DNA from: Clostridiales bacterium
Lineage (GTDB): Bacteria > Bacillota > Clostridia > Oscillospirales > Oscillospiraceae
Direction of reading: 5' to 3'
Assembly: GCA_003150485.1 (NCBI GenBank)
Contig: QALX01000001.1
Span: 62,001 to 126,000 of the forward strand
Length of the DNA: 64,000 nt
Shown piece after piece: positions 8,103 through 15,783 of the stretch. Below the pieces are notes generated by a model. It was not told where the DNA came from, did no database searches, and saw nothing but the letters and a program-made list of their open reading frames with translations. The position numbers and the translations under genes are program-made. The first letter of the stretch is position 1. Every line of letters starts with the position of its first letter.

Positions 8103-9724
8103 AGGGCAATCACCTCCTCGTTTGTTACCGCCTCCGGGAATACGGCACGGCTCATCCGGGCCGCCGCCGTGGTGTAAAACTGGTTGCCCGCGAAAAAGCG
8201 CCGGGCGGGCTGGATGGCCGTCACCCCGCCGTCGAAGAACAGGGCGGCCTCGTCGGCAAAACGGGCGCAGAACTCCACGTCGTGGCTGACCATCAGGATG
8301 GTGCCGCCCTTCCCCTGGAACCGGGCCAGCAGACGGGCAAACTGCTCCTTATAGAAGGCGTCCAGACCCTTGGTGGGCTCGTCCAGCAGCAGAATAGAGG
8401 GTTCCAGCAGCAGCAGCACCTTGGCCAGCGCCGCCTTTTGCAGCTCGCCGCCGGACAGGTCGTAGGGGTGGCTGTTCAGCAGCTCCCGGATTCCGGTGCA
8501 TTCCACCGCCCGTTCCACAGCCGCCTCCCCGCCAAGCTCCGCCAGATCCTCCGCCACAGTTTTGTGGACGAACAGATACTTCGGGTTCTGGGGCAGCAGG
8601 GCCAGCCGTCGCTGAAACAGTTCCCCCTTGTGGTAGCGCTCCACCTTTTTCCCGTCCACCTTTACCGTCCCCCGGTAGGGACGGCACAGGCCACAGATAC
8701 TTTTCAGCAGAGTGGATTTACCGCTGCCATTGCCGCCCACCAGGGCGCTGAAGCTGCCTCGGGCCACGGCAAACTCCACGCCCCGCAGCACATCCTCCCC
8801 GTCCTTCCCGTAGCGGAACCAGACATCCTTCACTTGGATCGCCGGATTCTTCGGGGACTCCCGCTCCTCTGCCGGGGCGGGCGCCGGACCGGCAGGTTTC
8901 CCGTAGGAGGCCAGCCACAGCCGGCCCTCCCGGACCGTCAGGGGACAGTCCCGCCCGCCGGTAACCCCAAAGCTGATCTGTACCGGGGCCGGCAGGGCGG
9001 CGATCAGGTCAGAGCCCTCCGCCATCAGCTGCCGGGCTGTCTCCTCCGGCGTACCGCTGGCAACCACCCTGCCCCGGTCCAGCATAATGACCCGGTCCAC
9101 GGCGGCGTAAAGACCCTCCAGCCGGTGCTCGGAGAGGAGCACCGTAACTCCCAGCTCCCGGTTGATCCGGCCGATGACCTGAAAGAACTCCGATGCAGAG
9201 ACCGGGTCCAGCTGGGAGGTGGGCTCGTCCAGCACCAGCACGTCCGGCTGCATCACCATCACAGCGGCCAGATTCACCAGCTGCTTCTGTCCCCCGGAGA
9301 GAGACTCCACCTTCCGGTGGAACAGCGCCTGCAGGCCGAAAAACTGGGCCATCTCCGCCACCCGAAGCCGGATGGTCTGCTGATCCAGCCCCAGGTTCTC
9401 CAGGCCGAAGGCCAGCTCATGCCACACCTGATCCGTGACAATCTGGCTGTCCGGGTCCTGCATCACGTAACCGATCCGGGTACTCTGATCCCGGAAACTG
9501 AGCTGCTCCACCGGCGTCCCGTCCAGGGTAACCCGGCCAGAGCGGCTGCCGTGGGGCGTCACCGCCGGTTTCAGCTGCCGGAGCAGGGTGGTTTTGCCGC
9601 AGCCGCTCTTGCCGCACAGCAGCACATATTCCCCCGCCCCAATCTGGAGCTGAATCCCGTCCAGGGCGTTTTCCGCCCTGCCGGGATAGCGGAACGTCAA
9701 ATTTTCACAGGTAATCTGTCCCAT
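8084..9724 (-). CDS. ECF transporter ATPase, fused double domain
   Basis: 546 aa with two ABC domains in one chain. Domain 1 has Walker A GKSGCGKT (38-45), signature LSGGQ (142-146) and Walker B VLVLDEPTSQLDP. Domain 2 has Walker A GNGSGKST (331-338), LSGGE (423-427) and ILLLDEPTKGLDA. It powers uptake through the T and S components encoded next. The start was set at ATG 9724, because GGAGG lies 9 nt upstream, while the frame extends farther back only into a terminator hairpin. It overlaps the S-component gene. Fused A1-A2 ECF ATPases are common in Clostridia. Confidence 0.92.
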   Translation of the reverse strand: MGQITCENLTFRYPGRAENALDGIQLQIGAGEYVLLCGKSGCGKTTLLRQLKPAVTPHGSRSGRVTLDGTPVEQLSFRDQSTRIGYVMQDPDSQIVTDQVWHELAFGLENLGLDQQTIRLRVAEMAQFFGLQALFHRKVESLSGGQKQLVNLAAVMVMQPDVLVLDEPTSQLDPVSASEFFQVIGRINRELGVTVLLSEHRLEGLYAAVDRVIMLDRGRVVASGTPEETARQLMAEGSDLIAALPAPVQISFGVTGGRDCPLTVREGRLWLASYGKPAGPAPAPAEERESPKNPAIQVKDVWFRYGKDGEDVLRGVEFAVARGSFSALVGGNGSGKSTLLKSICGLCRPYRGTVKVDGKKVERYHKGELFQRRLALLPQNPKYLFVHKTVAEDLAELGGEAAVERAVECTGIRELLNSHPYDLSGGELQKAALAKVLLLLEPSILLLDEPTKGLDAFYKEQFARLLARFQGKGGTILMVSHDVEFCARFADEAALFFDGGVTAIQPARRFFAGNQFYTTAAARMSRAVFPEAVTNEEVIALCNGKR

Positions 9725-9762
9725 CAGCCGGCCTCCGATCCGTTCCCGCTCTGCTTTCAACA

Positions 9763-9804
9763 TAAAAACAGCGCCTGTCTCTCCCAGCCACGGGACAGAC
9801 AGGC
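9763..9804 (-). terminator. Expression-platform terminator of the first cobalamin riboswitch
   Basis: On the minus strand, GCCTGTCT pairs with AGACAGGC across a 16-nt spacer and is followed by GCTGTTTTTATG. It lies between the aptamer and the ATPase start, as expected for transcription attenuation by cobalamin. Confidence 0.75.
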
Positions 9805-9829
9805 ACAAAACAACCTTGGACGCCGCCGG

Positions 9830-10015
9830 ACCCCGTCTTTCCCGGTTCCGGCCGCCTCCAGCCCTGTTTCTCCGCGCACAGCTTACCCCTGCCGGTTTGA
9901 AACGTCAACAGCCGCGGCGAGTAATCTGGCTTTGAGGCAGGGCCTCTCACAGTAATGGAAGTTGCGCCGGATTTTCACCGGCTTCCCTCACTTCGCGGCT
10001 GATTCCATTGTCTAA
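9830..10015 (-). promoter_or_regulatory. Cobalamin riboswitch controlling the ECF/B12 operon
   Basis: On the minus strand the conserved blocks appear in order: GGGAAGCCGGTGAAAATCCG (9971-9990), TTACTGTGAGAGGCC (9941-9955), then AAGCCAGATTACTCGCC (9916-9932). The GCCGGTGAAAATCCGGCGC hairpin and the ACTGTGA block are the diagnostic core of cobalamin aptamers. Ligand binding should favour the downstream terminator and switch the operon off when B12 is plentiful (established for this class). Confidence 0.92.
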
Positions 10016-10022
10016 TGACAAT

Positions 10023-10051
10023 ATCATAACAGACCCCCACAGGGAAGTCAA
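10023..10051 (-). promoter_or_regulatory. Sigma-A promoter of the B12 operon
   Basis: TTGACT, 17-nt spacer, TATGAT on the minus strand, placing the transcription start just upstream of the riboswitch. Confidence 0.8.
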
Positions 10052-10055
10052 TGCA

Positions 10056-10086
10056 CGAAAAGAGGGCGCCGCAGCGCCCTCTTTCC
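10056..10086 (-). terminator. Terminator of the lipoprotein gene
   Basis: AGAGGGCGC / GCGCCCTCT stem with a 4-nt loop, followed on the minus strand by TTTTCG. It isolates the B12 operon from the gene upstream. Confidence 0.85.
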
Positions 10087-10121
10087 TTCCAATATTCCGC
10101 CAATCATTTCAGCAAACCAGT

Positions 10122-11105
10122 TCAGTCCGCAATGACCAGGTTGTCAAACACATCCGTTGCGCTCAATTCCTCCCCATCGGAGACAATCGTCGAAAAGTCC
10201 TTCAGGTAAACCCACCCTTCGGTCCCCTCTGCCGTCCGCATCTGCACCCAATGCCGGTTGTCGGTAACCGGGAAAGTCACCGGTTCCTCCGACGGCTCCA
10301 CGGTCACCGTGTCCGCCGCCTGATCCGGCTTGGCATAGATGGTCAGCTTCTGCTTCAGTGCCACTGCTGCGTCCGGCACCGGAAGGGGTACATACTGGCT
10401 CTGGGCCACTTCTGCCAGCGTTCCATCTTTCAGGGTATAGGGGAAGGTGGCGTTCCAGGTCTGGAGCAGGCTCAGGCGGCCCACCGCCATCACGTTCCCG
10501 CTGCCATCCCGATGGCTGCCCTCGTCGTCCGGGAAACCGGGCAGACTGCCGATGAGTTTGAGCGCACCGTTCCTATACTGGAAATACCAGGTCATAGGGT
10601 CATCGCTGGGGCCGTAGTCCAGCAGAGCGATCTCCAGCGCCTTGTCTCCGGTGTCCAGATCCGTGATAAAGTAATGATCCCTGTCCGGGCTTTCCAAATA
10701 TACCTGATAGGCCTCCAGGGGATTTTCCGCGCCGGTCGCCGCCTGCTCTTTTCCATTGATAACAATGCTGTCCAGCACAGACTCGGTCCAGGTGTTCTCT
10801 CCTTCCCCCCGCTCCACCTGTCTGACGGAGACCTGCAGGGTATCGGCTGTTCCATCGCCGTCCAGATCAATGTCCACCTGCCGCCCCATCTCCTGGGACA
10901 CCAAGTAGCCGTTGGACGCTTGGGGGACGGCGCCATTTTTCCCCGCCTCCTGGGCCGCTCCGGCGGCCGAGGTTTCTCCGGCGCTCTGCTGCGGCTCCCC
11001 GGCAGCGGAACCATCGGGCAAACCGCCCTGCACTCCGCAGCCAGCGCAGCTCAGCGCCAATAGGCAGGCCAGAATGCCCGCCAACCGCATGTTTTTTTGT
11101 TTCAT
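10122..11105 (-). CDS. Secreted lipoprotein of unknown function with SH3-like C-terminus
   Basis: 327 aa. The N-terminus is a lipoprotein signal (hydrophobic run ending SCAGC; likely lipidated Cys22). A low-complexity Ala/Gly/Ser/Gln linker follows to residue ~60, then a domain opening with DIDLDGDGTADTL, a Ca2+-loop-like or FG-GAP-like motif. The last ~80 residues (LTIYAKPDQ..., HWVQMRTAEGTEGWVYLKDFS) look like a bacterial SH3 domain, which often binds cell-wall peptide. The ATG has GGAGG 9 nt upstream. It is monocistronic: terminators or promoters separate it from both neighbours. I do not recognise a specific family. Confidence 0.7.
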   Translation of the reverse strand: MKQKNMRLAGILACLLALSCAGCGVQGGLPDGSAAGEPQQSAGETSAAGAAQEAGKNGAVPQASNGYLVSQEMGRQVDIDLDGDGTADTLQVSVRQVERGEGENTWTESVLDSIVINGKEQAATGAENPLEAYQVYLESPDRDHYFITDLDTGDKALEIALLDYGPSDDPMTWYFQYRNGALKLIGSLPGFPDDEGSHRDGSGNVMAVGRLSLLQTWNATFPYTLKDGTLAEVAQSQYVPLPVPDAAVALKQKLTIYAKPDQAADTVTVEPSEEPVTFPVTDNRHWVQMRTAEGTEGWVYLKDFSTIVSDGEELSATDVFDNLVIAD

Positions 11106-11318
11106 TTCCGTTCCTCCTTGTGTGCCGGTCCAGCGGCTTATAACTGCACTGTATCACAACGCCCCTGTCATTGCCAGTAAAAAATAGTATCAACAGCGGC
11201 ATCGTTCCGAAACGGGAATTCTCCTCTTTTTTGCGATAAAGCAGGCCATTTTCAACACTTTTTCACCGATCAATTCCATTGAACCCCCTGACTGGAGCAA
11301 AAAGAGGCAACATTCCTC

Positions 11319-11347
11319 TTGACAATGCGACAAAATCTTGCTATTTT
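11319..11347 (+). promoter_or_regulatory. Promoter of the Mn2+ riboswitch/antiporter gene
   Basis: Consensus TTGACA (11319-11324), 17-nt spacer and TATTTT (11342-11347). The start would be near 11354, directly before the aptamer. The stretch 11106-11318 upstream holds no gene. Confidence 0.8.
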
Positions 11348-11354
11348 GTTACAA

Positions 11355-11460
11355 TAATAAAAGGGAGTAGTTGGCGCAGAAATGCGTGTGCGAGGCCGTC
11401 AATCCGATTTTCCGCCTGTGAGGCGTAAAATCCGGTCCGCAACGAAGCAGCGAGACTTTT
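11355..11460 (+). promoter_or_regulatory. yybP-ykoY (Mn2+) riboswitch
   Basis: The leader contains the class signature elements in order: AAAAGGGAGTAG (11359-11370), GAGGCCGTCAATCCG (about 11392-11405) and the closing AGCGAGACTTTTG (about 11449-11461). These match the conserved GGGGAGUAG, CCGUCA and GCGAGACCUUU elements of yybP-ykoY RNAs, which sense Mn2+ (established). The aptamer 3' end overlaps a terminator stem, so Mn2+ is expected to prevent termination and raise expression of the downstream exporter. Confidence 0.85.
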
Positions 11461-11498
11461 GTTGTAAGGAAACTGCAACAAAAAGGTCTCGTTTTTTT
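11451..11498 (+). terminator. Attenuator terminator of the Mn2+ riboswitch
   Basis: CGAGAC...GTTG and CAAC...GTCTCG form a long imperfect stem followed by seven Ts (11492-11498). The left arm is shared with the aptamer closing helix, giving mutually exclusive folds. Confidence 0.85.
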
Positions 11499-11539
11499 GT
11501 TGCAGACTTCCGGACGTAATAAAGAGGGAGGAAAAAACA

Positions 11540-12475
11540 ATGTATCTCTTGTTGCAGTGTATTCTGTTGATTCTGGGCTTTGCCATGCTGGTCAAAGGCG
11601 CAGACTGGTTTGTGGAGGGCTCTGCCGGCATTGCAGACCGGTTCGGCATCCCCCAACTGGTCATTGGCCTGACCATCGTGGCCATGGGCACCAGCGCACC
11701 GGAGGCCGCCGTCAGCATCACCGCGGCCCTGAAGGGCAGCGCCGCCATCACCATCGGCAATGTAGTGGGCAGCAACATTCTCAACGTGCTCATCATTCTG
11801 GGCATCACCGCCTGTATCATTCCCGTAGCCGTCTCCCGGTCCACGGTCCGGGCAGAGCTGCCCTATATGATCCTGATAACCGGCCTGCTCCTGGGGCTGG
11901 GTTACACCGGCGAAAAAATCGTCCTGTGGGAGGGCATCGTCCTCTGGCTGGCCTTTCTCCTCTATCTGGGCTACCTCTTTGTCATGGCGAAAAAAAACAG
12001 GGCGGAACCAACCGAGACATACGGTGACGCACCGCTGTGGAAGCTGCTACTCTTCGCCGCCGCCGGCCTAGGACTGGTGATCTGGGGCAGCGATGTGACC
12101 GTGGACGCCGCTACCGCCCTGGCCGAACAGTTCGGAATGAGCGAGCGCTTCATCGGCCTGACCATCGTGGCCCTGGGCACCTCGCTGCCTGAACTGGTCA
12201 CCTCGATCACCGCTGCCCGGCGGGGCAAGGCGGACATCGCCATTGGTAACATTGTGGGCAGCAATATCTTCAATATTCTCTTCGTGGTGGGCACAACCGC
12301 CTTGATTACGCCGGTTGTCTTTGCCCCCAACTTCCTGGTGGACACCGTTGTGGCCGCCCTGGCCGGAATCCTGCTGCTGCTCTGCGTAGCCAGAAAAAAA
12401 CAGCTCACCCGTCCCGCCGGCATTCTGATGCTGGCAGGCTATGCGGCCTATTTTGTCTATCTGCTGAGCTGCTGA
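11540..12475 (+). CDS. CaCA-family cation/Na+ antiporter (YrbG-like), probable Mn2+/Ca2+ exporter
   Basis: 311 aa, about ten membrane helices arranged as an inverted repeat. The two ion-binding alpha repeats are clear: GLTIVAMGTSAPEAAVSI near residue 43 and GLTIVALGTSLPELVTSI near residue 206, each followed by an NVVGSN/NIVGSN motif. Family members exchange cytoplasmic Ca2+ (or other divalent cations) for Na+. The yybP-ykoY riboswitch upstream argues that Mn2+ efflux is its relevant role here; this is inference. The ATG has GGGAGG about 9 nt upstream. It is a single-gene unit ending in a bidirectional terminator. Confidence 0.9.
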   Translation: MYLLLQCILLILGFAMLVKGADWFVEGSAGIADRFGIPQLVIGLTIVAMGTSAPEAAVSITAALKGSAAITIGNVVGSNILNVLIILGITACIIPVAVSRSTVRAELPYMILITGLLLGLGYTGEKIVLWEGIVLWLAFLLYLGYLFVMAKKNRAEPTETYGDAPLWKLLLFAAAGLGLVIWGSDVTVDAATALAEQFGMSERFIGLTIVALGTSLPELVTSITAARRGKADIAIGNIVGSNIFNILFVVGTTALITPVVFAPNFLVDTVVAALAGILLLLCVARKKQLTRPAGILMLAGYAAYFVYLLSC

Positions 12476-12514
12476 GCCGCCCCATCCCCTGCCCCAGCCT
12501 TCACCCATCGGCTG

Positions 12515-12556
12515 AAAATGCCGGCAATGAGACGCTGCGCTCTTTGCCGGCATTTT
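12515..12556. terminator. Bidirectional terminator between antiporter and pst operon
   Basis: AAAATGCCGGCAA / TTGCCGGCATTTTTT arms separated by a 14-nt loop; A and T tracts on both sides serve convergent transcription. Confidence 0.85.
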
Positions 12557-13402
12557 TTATATGGAATATTTAATTGCATACTGTACCAACGCAGTCTGAT
12601 CGGCATCCCCATGGGTCAATTCCTCCCTCAGACTTCTCTTTTTCCGGCGGGCCGGCGCTGTGCGCTCTATTCCGCCCTGAATCATCTGGGCAATCTCCAG
12701 AACATCCTCACAATCCATATACACACAGGAGAGAACATAGCACGCATCTGCGGAAATGGTTCCGTTTTTCAGGCAGACCACGACGCTGGTCTTCAACTGG
12801 AGCAGCAGCCCGACAATGACTTTTTTCAAAGCCTGGGCTTGGGGCACAGCCTCCAAGTCACCGGTATGGTAGGCCAGGGCCAGCAGGTGCACCAGTTCCT
12901 CCATCGCCTCGGACACCACCAACAGATCCCGTCTGTCCGCCTCGGTCAGGAGCACCTCCATCTCCTCTCCCTTTTCGGCCAGCTTTTTCAGCTTTACCGC
13001 ACAGGTACCCAGAGCCTGGATATTGCCGATGGTCAGGTTTAGCTTCACTCTCTGCCGCACCTCTTCCTCCGACAGTGCGTGGCCCGGAATTTTCGCAATG
13101 CAGGCACTCAGCTGTTCTTCATACTGGTCCAACTCGCGCTTTTTCGCCAGTACCATCTGCGCCTTCGCTGAGTCATACTGCTGAAATAGCTCCAGGGCCA
13201 TCTTCAGCCCCGCTTCCGCCGTTTCAAACATTGATTCTGCCTGCCGACTGCACTCAGAAAGGGCAGCCGTGGGAACCGCCAGCAGTACCTGGTCAAAGAG
13301 CGTATCCTCCTCGCCCGCATCCCGGCACACCAGGAATACGGCACGCAGGGCCCACAGAAGGCCCAACACCATGATTGTCGCAGCCGCTACGATGAATCCC
13401 AT
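12557..13402 (-). CDS. Membrane-anchored degenerate PhoU-like protein
   Basis: 281 aa. One membrane helix (residues ~3-25), then a helical domain that aligns by eye with the C-terminal PhoU domain of the Na/Pi cotransporter at 17841-19595: LFDQVLLAVPTAALSEC vs FLDERLLQSPSVAIREC, and both end in YxxKYS[IL]. The metal-cluster motifs are lost: the partner's ERLGDHAVN reads QALGTCAVK here, and ERISDHCSN reads EDVLEIAQM. It is last in the pst operon, 46 nt after phoU. It may modulate PhoU/PhoR or Pst at the membrane. No exact named family is known to me. Confidence 0.75.
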   Translation of the reverse strand: MGFIVAAATIMVLGLLWALRAVFLVCRDAGEEDTLFDQVLLAVPTAALSECSRQAESMFETAEAGLKMALELFQQYDSAKAQMVLAKKRELDQYEEQLSACIAKIPGHALSEEEVRQRVKLNLTIGNIQALGTCAVKLKKLAEKGEEMEVLLTEADRRDLLVVSEAMEELVHLLALAYHTGDLEAVPQAQALKKVIVGLLLQLKTSVVVCLKNGTISADACYVLSCVYMDCEDVLEIAQMIQGGIERTAPARRKKRSLREELTHGDADQTALVQYAIKYSI

Positions 13403-13448
13403 CTCATTCCGCTCCTTTCGTTCCCTGTCTCTCCAACGCCGCCCGCCG

Positions 13449-14102
13449 TCAGGTCGTGGGCGCGTGTGTTCCGGCGATGGAGTACACCACCCAGCCGGCG
13501 ATATTTACCGCGTGGTCCCCAATGCGCTCCAGATACTTGGAGACCATCAGCAGATCCACGCACACGGCGCCAGAGTCGGGATGCCTGGTCAGAATTCCGA
13601 CCAGCTCCTCCCGGACCTTGCTGAAGAGCTCATCCACCACGTCGTCATAGGCGATCACTGACTGAGCCAACACCAGATCCTTGGACACAAAAGAAGAGAT
13701 GCTGTCAGCCACCATCTTAGTGGTCGCCGCGGTCATCTTCTTGATGTGGATCCGGTTAATCACATCCTCACCCTTGACAAAGCGGATAATTTCCGTGATG
13801 TCCGACGCCTGGTTTCCGATCCGCTGCATGTCATAGATCATTTTCAGGGCAGAGGAGATCACCCGCAGATCCCGGGCCACCGGCTGCTGCTGGAGCAGCA
13901 GCTTCATGCACAGGTTCTCAATGTCCCGCTCCTTCCGGGAGATTTCTTCGTAGATCTCCGCGGTCTTCTCAATGGCCTCGTGGGGTCGATGGGATTCAAA
14001 GAGTGCCTGCGTGGCAGAGTGAATGGCAATTTCACACATACTGCCCATCTCGGTCAGCTCTCTGTTCAGCTGTGCCAACTGTTCGTCAAAGCGATTTCTC
14101 AT
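13449..14102 (-). CDS. phoU: Phosphate signalling protein PhoU
   Basis: 217 aa, the usual length, with two three-helix repeats. Metal-binding motifs are MQRIGNQASDI (first repeat, with Gln for Glu and Asn for Asp) and the canonical LERIGDHAVNIAGW (second repeat). PhoU links Pst activity to inhibition of the PhoR kinase and protects against phosphate overload (established). Its ATG shares one base with the pstB stop (TGATG), implying coupled translation. Confidence 0.93.
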   Translation of the reverse strand: MRNRFDEQLAQLNRELTEMGSMCEIAIHSATQALFESHRPHEAIEKTAEIYEEISRKERDIENLCMKLLLQQQPVARDLRVISSALKMIYDMQRIGNQASDITEIIRFVKGEDVINRIHIKKMTAATTKMVADSISSFVSKDLVLAQSVIAYDDVVDELFSKVREELVGILTRHPDSGAVCVDLLMVSKYLERIGDHAVNIAGWVVYSIAGTHAPTT

Positions 14103-14851
14103 CAGCCAAACCTCCCGGTAATGTAGTCCTCTGTCCGCTTGTCCTTAGGCATGGAGAAGATTTTTTCCGTGGAACCGTACTCCACCACCTCGCCCAGCAG
14201 GAAAAATGCCGTCTGATCCGAGATACGCACCGCCTGCTGCATATTATGGGTCACCATGACAATGGTGTACCTCTGCTTCAGTTCCGTCACCAGATCCTCA
14301 ATCTTGGAGGTGGACACCGGGTCCAGAGCGCTGGTGGGTTCGTCCATCAGCAGCACCTCCGGCTCCACCGCCAGGGCCCGGGCGATACACAGCCGCTGCT
14401 GCTGGCCGCCGCTCATGCCCAAGGCGCTCTCCTTCAGCCGGTCCTTCACCTCGTCCCAGATGGCCGCGCCCCGGAGAGACCGCTCGACGATGTCGTCCAA
14501 CAGAGCCTTTTTCCGAATGCCGTGGGTACGGGGGCCAAAGGCCACGTTATCGTAGATGCTCATGGGGAAGGGATTGGGCTTCTGGAACACCATGCCCACC
14601 CGCTTGCGCAGCAGGTTCAGATCCATGCTGCCATAGATGTCCACACCATCCAGCAGCATTTTGCCGGTGATCCGGCACCCCTCTACCAAGTCGTTCATCC
14701 GGTTCAAGGACTTGAGCAGCGTGGATTTCCCGCAGCCGGAGGGGCCGATCAGAGCGGTAATCTGATTGGCGGGCATATTCAGATTGACGTCCTTCAGGGC
14801 GTGGAAATCTCCGTACCAGAGATCCATATGTTCAATCGTAATCTTATTCAT
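14102..14851 (-). CDS. pstB: Phosphate ABC transporter ATPase PstB
   Basis: 249 aa. Walker A GPSGCGKST, signature MSGGQQQRLCIARALA, Walker B VLLMDEPTSALDP and the H-loop VTHNMQQA are all present. The PstB-specific NRMNDLVEG segment follows Walker A. An upstream GTG (14857) would overlap the pstA stop as GTGA; the ATG at 14851 gives the conventional MNKITIEHM start. It energises high-affinity phosphate import with PstA/PstC. Confidence 0.95.
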   Translation of the reverse strand: MNKITIEHMDLWYGDFHALKDVNLNMPANQITALIGPSGCGKSTLLKSLNRMNDLVEGCRITGKMLLDGVDIYGSMDLNLLRKRVGMVFQKPNPFPMSIYDNVAFGPRTHGIRKKALLDDIVERSLRGAAIWDEVKDRLKESALGMSGGQQQRLCIARALAVEPEVLLMDEPTSALDPVSTSKIEDLVTELKQRYTIVMVTHNMQQAVRISDQTAFFLLGEVVEYGSTEKIFSMPKDKRTEDYITGRFG

Positions 14852-14853
14852 TC

Positions 14854-15783
14854 TCACTGCAGTCCTTTCGTCAGCTTCTTCGCCACCAGTCCGGAGACAC
14901 CGTTGAGCAGCACTACCATCACCAGCAGCACCACCGCCGTTCCGTAAGCCTGATTGGTGTACAGGCCCTCTGAGAGCAGCAGGTACATATGTACCGACAG
15001 CGTCCGCCCGGAGTCCAACAGGCCGCCCGCCACGCCGGGCACCGTGCCCGCAGTGTACATCAGCGCCGCTGTCTCTCCGACCACCCGGCCCATGCCCAGG
15101 ATGACGCCGGAGAGGATACCGGGTACCGCCGAGGGCAGAACGATCCGGAACACGGTCCGCAGTCTCCCTGCGCCCAGGGCAAAGCTGCCCTCCCGGAATG
15201 AGTCGGGTACCGCCTTCAGCGCCTCCTCAGTCGTACGCATGATCACCGGCAGAATCATAATGGAAAGCGTCAGGCCGCCGGACAGGATGGAATATTTAAA
15301 ACCACAGGCGATGACCAGCATCAGGTAGCCGAACAGGCCGTACACAATGGAGGGAATGCCCGAGAGAGTCTCCGCCGTGATCCGTACCACGCTGACCAGC
15401 TTGCTGCCACGCTTGGCATATTCCACCAGGTAGATGGCAGAGAACACGCCCAGAGGTACTGCGATCACCAGCGCCAGGGCGGTCATGAACACCGTGTTGA
15501 TAATCGCCGGCATCATGGACACGTTGACGCTGTTGTACTCCCACTCGAACAGGCTCGGGCTCAAATTGGGAATCCCCATCACCAGGATGTAACCGATCAG
15601 GGCGATCAGCGCCCCCACCGTAAGCACTGCGGAGAGCAGTACCAGGATCAGGATGGCCAGGGAACCCGGTTTTTTCCGGTAGGCCGCCAGCTTTTGCAAC
15701 AGCGTCTGACGGTTAATCGCCGCCAGCTTAGGCATGCTGTCTCTGCCCATCGGCGCTGCCGCCTGGATACTCTTTTCGCTCAT
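14854..15783 (-). CDS. pstA: Phosphate ABC transporter permease PstA
   Basis: 309 aa, six membrane helices. The binding-protein-dependent permease motif around residues ~200-220 (EALKAVPDSFREGSFALGAGR) is the EAA loop that contacts PstB. The first ~45 residues are a hydrophilic cytoplasmic extension. ATGA overlap with pstC. Partner of PstC in the phosphate channel. Confidence 0.94.
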   Translation of the reverse strand: MSEKSIQAAAPMGRDSMPKLAAINRQTLLQKLAAYRKKPGSLAILILVLLSAVLTVGALIALIGYILVMGIPNLSPSLFEWEYNSVNVSMMPAIINTVFMTALALVIAVPLGVFSAIYLVEYAKRGSKLVSVVRITAETLSGIPSIVYGLFGYLMLVIACGFKYSILSGGLTLSIMILPVIMRTTEEALKAVPDSFREGSFALGAGRLRTVFRIVLPSAVPGILSGVILGMGRVVGETAALMYTAGTVPGVAGGLLDSGRTLSVHMYLLLSEGLYTNQAYGTAVVLLVMVVLLNGVSGLVAKKLTKGLQ

